From positions 52,186 to 79,408 of the forward strand of contig DENA01000035.1 in assembly GCA_002359465.1 (NCBI GenBank): a stretch of DNA of 27,223 nt. The letters run 5' to 3'. The translations under genes were made by a program, and so were the position numbers. Origin of the DNA: Ruminococcaceae bacterium UBA2656 (GTDB lineage Bacteria > Bacillota > Clostridia > Oscillospirales > Acutalibacteraceae). Shown piece by piece: positions 22,873 through 27,223 of the stretch (the first letter of the stretch is position 1; every line of letters begins with the position of its first letter). The notes beneath the pieces were generated by a model. That model saw only the letters and a program-made list of their open reading frames with translations. It made no database searches and had not been told where the DNA came from.

Positions 22873-23382
22873 ATGAAAAACGAACTGCAAACCCTGCGGT
22901 TATTCAGTCCCCTCTTTCCCCATATCTACAGAAAGAATGAATGGGGCGATATTGAGGATTACCGGGAGGATTTAACCGCCAGTGAGGTTTTGGAATACGA
23001 GGATGAAATTCTTGCCCTCATTCAGAAAGAGAGGCTCCCCAGCGAGGGTGACCGAGGCCTTGCCGTTTACCTCAATGATAATCTTAGTCAAAAGATATAC
23101 AGCGTCAATCCCTCAGTGGAGGAAGGGAGTGGCGAGCTGTGGGGCGTTACCGAGGTACAAACCTACGGCACACTTTCTCCCTCTGAGCTTGCGGAGCTTA
23201 CCGACTGGCTCTCCGGACAATTTTCAGACGGCTGGGGCGAGGGGCTGGAGCAAAGGGAAATCGAAGTATATGACGGTGAGCTGTATGTCAGCTTTTGGGA
23301 TAGCAGCAACCGCTTCTTTATCAAGCCGGAGGATGAGCTGAAAGGCAAAGACCGTAATCATCACGTTCTGACCCGACTCTAG
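22873..23382 (+). pseudogene. ArdA-like / conjugative-element accessory protein, 3' end replaced
   Basis: The frame starts MKNELQTLRLFSPLFPHIYR at an ATG with AAAGGA about 10 nt upstream. It is rich in acidic residues, with DIEDYREDLTASEVLEYEDE, GDRGLAVYLNDNLSQKIYSV and GQFSDGWGEGLEQREI. I recognise this type from Tn1549/Tn916-like conjugative elements of Clostridia, where it is annotated as hypothetical or as antirestriction (ArdA-like). ArdA proteins are acidic DNA mimics, and the strong negative charge fits, but the function is inferred. The native text appears to end around PEDELKG (about 23340). The last dozen residues, KDRNHHVLTRL, are read from the antisense of an ABC-transporter gene, so the true C-terminus is lost. 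Confidence 0.68.
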
Positions 23383-23607
23383 CAAGCCCGAAAGCGCCAG
23401 CAGTCCAAAGTAAGTAAGCGGCAGCAAGAGCGGAACCGTCCGCTGTGCCGATAGCTGGTTGACAATCCGCTCGAGAACCAGCGGCGGAAATAAAGCGATG
23501 CCCACGGAAAGTGTGATAAGCACCGCAGTCAGAAACGTCGTTGTCTTGCAATGTGAGATGGTTTTATGCAAGACCCGACCCAGTCCGTTCTTATTCTTCA
23601 TGGGCAT
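23338..23607 (-). pseudogene. ABC transporter permease/ATPase, N-terminal fragment
   Basis: Minus-strand reading gives MPMKNKNGLGRVLHKTISHC, then TFLTAVLITLSVGIALFPPL and VLERIVNQL, then PLLLPLTYFGLLALSGLLES. This is the first two membrane helices of an exporter-type ABC half-transporter, with the usual PPLVLERIVN text after the first helix. About 90 codons remain. At about 23338 the frame runs into the reverse of the ArdA-like gene, so the rest of the permease domain and all the ATPase motifs are gone. No clear ribosome binding site precedes the ATG. I treat it as debris from a rearrangement. Confidence 0.72.
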
Positions 23608-23639
23608 AGGGTTGAGAACGAACCAACAATGACTGTTAT

Positions 23640-23910
23640 CACGAACATATTTGATAAAATAAATTGTTCAGGACAGGAAAACTTGCAAGCTGACGTTGCT
23701 TATTCAGGTACAGACGGATTAAAAAAAGCAGGTAAAAATGCTATCAGCTAATAGTTATAGATGTCACGCTACCTGAACTGGAAGGTTTCAGTTTGCTCTC
23801 TGAAATTCGTAAAACAAGCACGGTTCCTATCTTAATGCTTACCTCTAAAAGTGAGGAACAGGACAAAGTGAAAGGTTTGCGTATTGGTGCAGATGATTAT
23901 TATCAGTAGA
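23640..23910 (+). pseudogene. Two-component response regulator, receiver-domain fragment with frameshift
   Basis: One frame reads ADVAYSGTDGLKKAGKNA, the end of the first receiver helix region. Near 23745 the match moves to another frame: QLIVIDVTLPELEGFSLLSE (the phosphorylatable Asp is the D of VIDV), then IRKTSTVPILMLTSKSEEQD, KVKGLRIGADDYY. It stops exactly where TKPF and the output domain should begin. The phospho-acceptor Asp and the LTSKSEEQD switch text survive, but the frameshift and the missing DNA-binding half make it non-functional. Confidence 0.75.
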
Positions 23911-24078
23911 ACCGATAGTATCGAAGGTGACGAGCGAGAACACTCGGTCATAAAACAAACCGTGATGGATCTTTTCGCAATGAAATGGACAGTGATAACG
24001 CTACTTCCGTCCAGTCACAGACTCATGAAATGGGGGCTGCCCGCAGAGATTCTAAGAGAAGTGGCTCCTTTGTTGTGA
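23911..24078 (+). other. Unidentified coding remnant
   Basis: After the receiver fragment an open frame continues for about 55 codons: DSIEGDEREHSVIKQTVMDL, KWTVITLLPSSHRLMKWGLP, AEILREVAPLL and a stop. It has no plausible start of its own and looks like the C-terminal end of a protein. I do not recognise the family with confidence; the helical, charged ending would suit a regulator. Confidence 0.3.
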
Positions 24079-24138
24079 CCAAATACTAATTGCTCAAATC
24101 ACTTTATAAGATATTAATACAGTTTTGCTTTTTAAATA

Positions 24139-24189
24139 TTGACCGAGTGGTCTGTTTGTGCTATACTAAATTTACAGACCGAGTGGTCT
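24139..24189 (+). promoter_or_regulatory. TetR-MATE promoter flanked by two identical operators
   Basis: The -35 TTGACC (24139-24144), a 17-nt spacer and -10 TATACT (24162-24167) make a good promoter with a start near 24174. The sequence GACCGAGTGGTC (arms GACC/GGTC) occurs twice: at 24141-24152, overlapping the -35, and at 24177-24188, just after the start, where it extends to AGACC-GAGT-GGTCT. The centres are 36 bp apart. Both positions would block RNA polymerase, which suits autorepression by the TetR protein. Confidence 0.82.
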
Positions 24190-24212
24190 ATTTTATATGG
24201 TGAGGTGATAAT

Positions 24213-24848
24213 ATGAAGCGTGAAGAAAAAAATGCACAGTCAAGGCAGAGAATTCTCGAGGCCTCGCTTCGAGAATTTTCCGCCAAGGGCTATGATATAG
24301 CTTCGTTGAATACGATCTGTGCGGAAAATGATATTTCAAAAGGAATTATATACCACTATTTCAAGGACAAAGATGAGATTTATCTTCTTTGTGTAGCAGA
24401 ATGCTTTGAGAAGCTGACCTCGTATATGGCGGATGCCGTAAAAGGGATGGCGGGTACTATGGAACAGCGCCTGCGTGGATATTTCGACGCAAGGCTTCGA
24501 TTCTTCGCAGAAAATCCGCTGTATCTTGGCATCTTCAACGATGCGGCACTAAACCCGCCCGATAGTCTGATAGGTGATATCACGGAAGCACGCAAAGCGT
24601 TTGATGAGCTGAATATCTCCGTATTGACCTGTCTTCTGGAGAGCACTACGTTGCGCGAGGGCGTTACTGTACCCGCTGTGGTCGAGGATTTTAGAATGTA
24701 CATGGATTATTTCAATCTGCGTTTTAAGGCAGTACTGGTTGGGGCACGTTCTCCTGAACAGGCACTCCGTAAGCATGAAGAAAGGTGTCACCGACAGCTC
24801 GGTATTCTGCTGTACGGCGTATTAGGTGATAGAGATGAAAACAGATAA
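24213..24848 (+). CDS. TetR/AcrR-family transcriptional repressor
   Basis: A 211-residue regulator. The N-terminal helix-turn-helix (about 10-56) reads RQRILEASLREFSAKGYDIA, SLNTICAENDISKGIIYHYF, KDKDEIY, the TetR signature with its YHYF motif. The remainder is an all-helical ligand-binding and dimerisation domain; inducers cannot be predicted. AGGTG lies 6 nt before the ATG. It shares a transcript with the MATE gene, which starts inside its last codons, and two matching operators surround the promoter. It therefore most likely represses its own operon until a substrate of the pump binds. Confidence 0.94.
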   Translation: MKREEKNAQSRQRILEASLREFSAKGYDIASLNTICAENDISKGIIYHYFKDKDEIYLLCVAECFEKLTSYMADAVKGMAGTMEQRLRGYFDARLRFFAENPLYLGIFNDAALNPPDSLIGDITEARKAFDELNISVLTCLLESTTLREGVTVPAVVEDFRMYMDYFNLRFKAVLVGARSPEQALRKHEERCHRQLGILLYGVLGDRDENR

Positions 24849-26211
24849 AAGTGCATCTAAAGAATCACTGCTGTCCGATGTAAAGCCTTCTAAGGCGATT
24901 GTGAATCTGGCGATTCCGGCAACAATTGCGCTGTTGGCCAAGGCGGTTTACAATATCGTGGACACTGCTTACATCGGGCTTTTGGACAGCGAGGCCGCGC
25001 TGGCGGCAGTGGGCGTCACCCTGCCGTTGCTGCTGATTTTTGTATCCATAGAAAATATTTTTGCTGCAGGTGCGGCGGTACTGGCAGGGCGGCAGCTTGG
25101 TGCAGGCGATAAAAATGGCGCCAACACCACCATCTCCACTATTATTGCGGCATCCACCCTCATCGGCGGACTTCTGTGTGTAGGCGGTATTATTTTTATG
25201 GAGCCGCTTCTACGGACTTTCGGCGCTTCTGATGCGGTTATGCCCCTTGCCAAGGACTATGCCTTCTGGATGTTCATTGCTGTCCTTGCCAACCTCCCGG
25301 CGCAAAGCCTAAACTGTGCTGCAAGAGCGGAATCGTCGGTGAAGATTTCCACCATCGCCGTCATCACAGGCGCTGCTCTCAATGTCATCCTTGACCCTAT
25401 TTTTATGTTTGAATGGGGTCTTAACATGGGCGTGGAGGGTGCGTCGTTGGCAACCACAGTTTCGCAGTTTGTCACCTTTGGAATTTTGGTATGGTTCTAT
25501 CTGAGCGGAAAATCCATCATTAATGTAAGCCTGAAATATATTAAACCTACAGTCAAACTGTTCAAGGATGTAATCCTCATCGGCATCCCAACGGCGGTCA
25601 TTCAAATCTGCCTTGCGGCTGCGACATCGCTCACCAATGTGGCTGCTGCTTCATTGCCCGACAGCGACCTTATCATTGCCGCTTATGGTGTGGTACAACG
25701 GCTGATCCTGATTGGCTGCTACGTCATCATGGGCTTTATGCAGGGGTATCAGCCTGTAGCGTCCTATGCCTTCGGTGCAAAGAATGAAGCCCGTTTTCAC
25801 GATTCAGCCCGTTTTTCACTGAAATCCACACTGCTTTTGTCGGTAATTGTGGCTGGCGTATACATCCTGCTTTCACAGCCTCTTATTATGCTCTTTAACC
25901 GCAATCCGGCTGTGGTCGAATACGGCTCCCGTCTGCTTATTTCACAGGTGGCTCTTTATCCGGCCTTTGGATTGTGCTACATGATGACCATTACCTTTCA
26001 AACCATTGGAGCGTCGAGATTTGGACTGTTTCTCTCCACCATCCGTCAGGGCATTTTTTATATTTCATGCATCATTCTGCTCCCACGCATTTGGGGCGTA
26101 AACGGTATCTATTTTTCACAGCCCATCGCGGATGTACTGACGCTCATCGTCTGCCTGCTTTCTTACAAGGCAATGAAGCGAATTGCAACACAAAATATGA
26201 ACGGCATATAG
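24835..26211 (+). CDS. MATE-family multidrug efflux transporter
   Basis: Membrane pump of the multidrug and toxic compound extrusion family, expected to export drugs or toxins using a sodium or proton gradient. The 458-residue chain has about 12 hydrophobic helices in two halves. It begins with KAIVNLAIPATIALLAKAVY and NIVDTAYIGLLDSEAALAAV, then VLAGRQLGAGDKNGANT, and in the second half VIMGFMQGYQPVASYAFGAK, all typical MATE text. ATG at 24835 follows AGGTG by about 6 nt and overlaps the tetR end by 14 nt in another frame, which suggests translational coupling. The frame is intact although the neighbouring DNA is decayed. Confidence 0.94.
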   Translation: MKTDKSASKESLLSDVKPSKAIVNLAIPATIALLAKAVYNIVDTAYIGLLDSEAALAAVGVTLPLLLIFVSIENIFAAGAAVLAGRQLGAGDKNGANTTISTIIAASTLIGGLLCVGGIIFMEPLLRTFGASDAVMPLAKDYAFWMFIAVLANLPAQSLNCAARAESSVKISTIAVITGAALNVILDPIFMFEWGLNMGVEGASLATTVSQFVTFGILVWFYLSGKSIINVSLKYIKPTVKLFKDVILIGIPTAVIQICLAAATSLTNVAAASLPDSDLIIAAYGVVQRLILIGCYVIMGFMQGYQPVASYAFGAKNEARFHDSARFSLKSTLLLSVIVAGVYILLSQPLIMLFNRNPAVVEYGSRLLISQVALYPAFGLCYMMTITFQTIGASRFGLFLSTIRQGIFYISCIILLPRIWGVNGIYFSQPIADVLTLIVCLLSYKAMKRIATQNMNGI

Positions 26212-26227
26212 CCGGGGAGGTGTACCT

Positions 26228-26692
26228 ATGGGACACAACATTATTACCATCAGCCGCCAATACGGAAGCGGCGGTCGATTGATTGGAGCCAAACTTGCCG
26301 AACGGCTTCACATTCCGTTTTATGACAAGGAGCTGATTACCCTTGCCGCCAAGAGCAGCCCTATCCATGCCAGCTTTTTTGAGAATGCCGAACTACAGGG
26401 AACAGGAGGCTTCGTATATCCCCTCTATCCCGGTGTCCCCTTTGACCTTCCGCTCAATGACAAGGTTTTTCTGGCGCAGTTTGCCGTCATCCGAGAATAG
26501 CATCCCAAGGTCCCTGAGCCATTGTAGGGCGCTGCGCCGACGATGTCTTGAAAGACAGGGACGATCTGCTGAAGGTGTTCATTTTTGCCGACATAGAGGT
26601 AAGGAAAAAACGTGCCATATCGGAATACGGCGATGTAGGCATCGATGGCGCGGTTGCGGCGATTGAGGCGGCATACCTGTCAAAAGGAATTA
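26228..26692 (+). pseudogene. Cytidylate-kinase-like protein, broken by a 1-nt loss and a nonsense change
   Basis: A strong GGGGAGGTG site precedes MGHNIITISRQYGSGGRLIG, the P-loop region of the cytidylate-kinase-like family often found beside MATE genes in Clostridia. The frame then has LAERLHIPFYDKELITLAAK. Near 26499, adding one A to GAATAG restores EIASQGP. A TGA then replaces the TGC expected in the motif CAIVGRCAD. Beyond that the text goes on as VGRCADDVLKDRDDLLKVF, IFADIEVRKKRAISEYGDVG and stops at GIN after about 26689, without the normal C-terminal half. At least two point lesions plus a truncation make it non-functional. Confidence 0.82.
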
Positions 26693-26693
26693 A

Positions 26694-26933
26694 CTAAAGT
26701 TTGACGGTACACTCACGCTATCTGCCATTACAGAGAATTGCCGAGGGATTGGAGATGGAAAAGAACTTCTGACTACTGGGCTTTCCATTCATTATCACAG
26801 GTGTTCAGACTGGTTTGACAGTACTTGCAGCATTGACAGTTGTGCTGCTGAGTGGGGTATAGTAAGCTGTAAGCTGGTTCATACAGAGCCTGCAGCGACA
26901 CTCAAGAAATGGGAAAAGAGGCAAAGGCAATAA
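26694..26933 (+). other. 79-codon cysteine-rich open frame without a start (unidentified remnant)
   Basis: From the stop at 26691 the frame is open for 79 codons: LKFDGTLTLSAITENCRGIG, DGKELLTTGLSIHYHRCSDW, FDSTCSIDSCAAEWGIVSCK, LVHTEPAATLKKWEKRQRQ. Composition looks protein-like. Five cysteines fall in a fairly regular pattern (C37, C45, C50, C59, with C16 earlier). There is no ATG, GTG or TTG with a ribosome site at the front, so it is probably the C-terminal end of a truncated gene. I do not recognise the family. Confidence 0.35.
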
Positions 26934-26960
26934 GTATCTTTTACAATTAAATATTTTATA

Positions 26961-27014
26961 TTGATAAGGGCAAACCTCTCTAAAGACAGAGGCGCAAAGC
27001 CATAGGGCCTAACG
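26961..27014 (+). promoter_or_regulatory. Cyclic-di-GMP-I (GEMM) riboswitch-like element, 5' half
   Basis: TTGATAAGGGCAAACC is followed by a stem CCTCT/AGAGG around a TAAA-containing loop, then CGCAAAGCC, ATA and GGGCCTAA. These are the conserved parts of the cyclic-di-GMP-I aptamer in the correct order: GGCAAACC, a hairpin with a GNRA-like loop, GCAAAGCC and GGYCUAA. The second aptamer arm, usually with a GCAGCCRGGUURCC-type ending, is absent; the sequence changes into recombinase coding text instead. The element is probably cut and non-functional. Confidence 0.65.
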
Positions 27015-27208
27015 TACTCAAGCAGTACTATACATTGGATGTGTTACTTATGCTTGATGAATTATCAAAATTAAATGTAGTTGCCTATTTTGAAACTGAA
27101 GACATTTATTCTAATGATCCTCGGGTGAAAAAATATATTACTATGGCAGCAGCGGCTTATCAGGTAGAAAGCAGACAGAAGAGTGAAGCTATCAAATGGG
27201 GCATTTAA
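27014..27208 (+). pseudogene. Serine recombinase (site-specific integrase type), internal fragment
   Basis: The frame reads VLKQYYTLDVLLMLDELSKL, NVVAYFETEDIYSNDPRVKK, YITMAAAAYQVESRQKSEAI, KWGI and a stop at 27206-27208. It matches the end of the catalytic domain of large serine recombinases, where the usual text is like VAVYFEKENI ... AQEESRSISENVKWGI. The Q-x-E-S-R and SE-x-x-KWG words are conserved. The catalytic N-terminus with its active serine and everything after KWGI are missing. An ATG at 27050 could start a 52-residue peptide, but there is no ribosome site, so I treat it as a relic of an integrative element. Confidence 0.72.
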
Positions 27209-27223
27209 AGCATTCCTCGATAA

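Noticed and set aside
27050..27208. Riboswitch-controlled 52-residue small protein
   Set aside because: The protein text matches an internal recombinase segment and continues upstream of the ATG, and there is no ribosome site.
22593..27223. CRISPR array or known defence system
   Set aside because: The only short repeats are three unevenly spaced 9-mers without spacers, and no cas, restriction or toxin-antitoxin gene could be read.

Overview
The window looks like a low-to-mid GC Firmicutes chromosome, most likely class Clostridia near the Oscillospiraceae/Ruminococcaceae. The reasons are the dgt-dnaG-rpoD cluster, the DUF951 gene beside prfA, a Bacillus-type pyruvate kinase with an extra C-terminal swivelling domain, strong AGGAGG-type ribosome binding sites with frequent GTG/TTG starts, and Gram-positive wall enzymes. 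No species is claimed.

Core part (1 to about 22.6 kb). The left edge holds the first 299 codons of rpoB, read leftward from its own promoter. To its right lies a leftward cluster dgt > dnaG > rpoD > Rrf2-type regulator that ends in a hairpin terminator. Next come a YigZ/IMPACT-family gene, rpmE, and a membrane-anchored M15-like protein that has lost most catalytic residues. Pyk reads rightward and shares a 16-bp-stem terminator with a convergent, tightly coupled leftward operon: DUF951 > prfA > sua5/tsaC > coaE > lytic transglycosylase > M18 aminopeptidase. birA diverges from that operon. The adjacent pair gltX > glnS follows, preceded by a promoter and a folded leader that appears to begin at the transcription start. 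A second, intact M15 peptidase, a nitroreductase, a two-gene YdcZ-type membrane pair and a divergent Crp/Fnr regulator with a 16-bp operator complete the core. A tRNA-Pro(GGG) gene closes it.

Accessory part (about 22.6 kb to the end). To the right of the tRNA the character changes. There is a hairpin-rich leader with three ATAGATGCA repeats, followed by the front of a mobile-element-type gene cut and joined to a reversed ABC-transporter fragment. Then come a frameshifted response-regulator receiver fragment and unidentified coding scraps. In the middle sits an apparently intact TetR-MATE efflux operon with two operator copies around its promoter. It is followed by a cytidylate-kinase-like pseudogene, a 79-codon cysteine-rich scrap, and the 5' half of a cyclic-di-GMP-I-type riboswitch joined to a serine-recombinase fragment. 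I read this as a decayed integrative-element graveyard beside a tRNA gene, with one working drug-efflux cassette inside it.

Main points for a second look: the structured gltX-glnS leader, the degenerate M15 paralogue, the Fe-S-type Rrf2 regulator at the tail of the sigma-factor operon, the Crp/Fnr operator placed to activate the YdcZ pair and repress its own gene, and the riboswitch/recombinase junction. I see no clearly new multi-gene defence or biosynthetic system. All assignments rest on reading motifs by eye; no searches were run.
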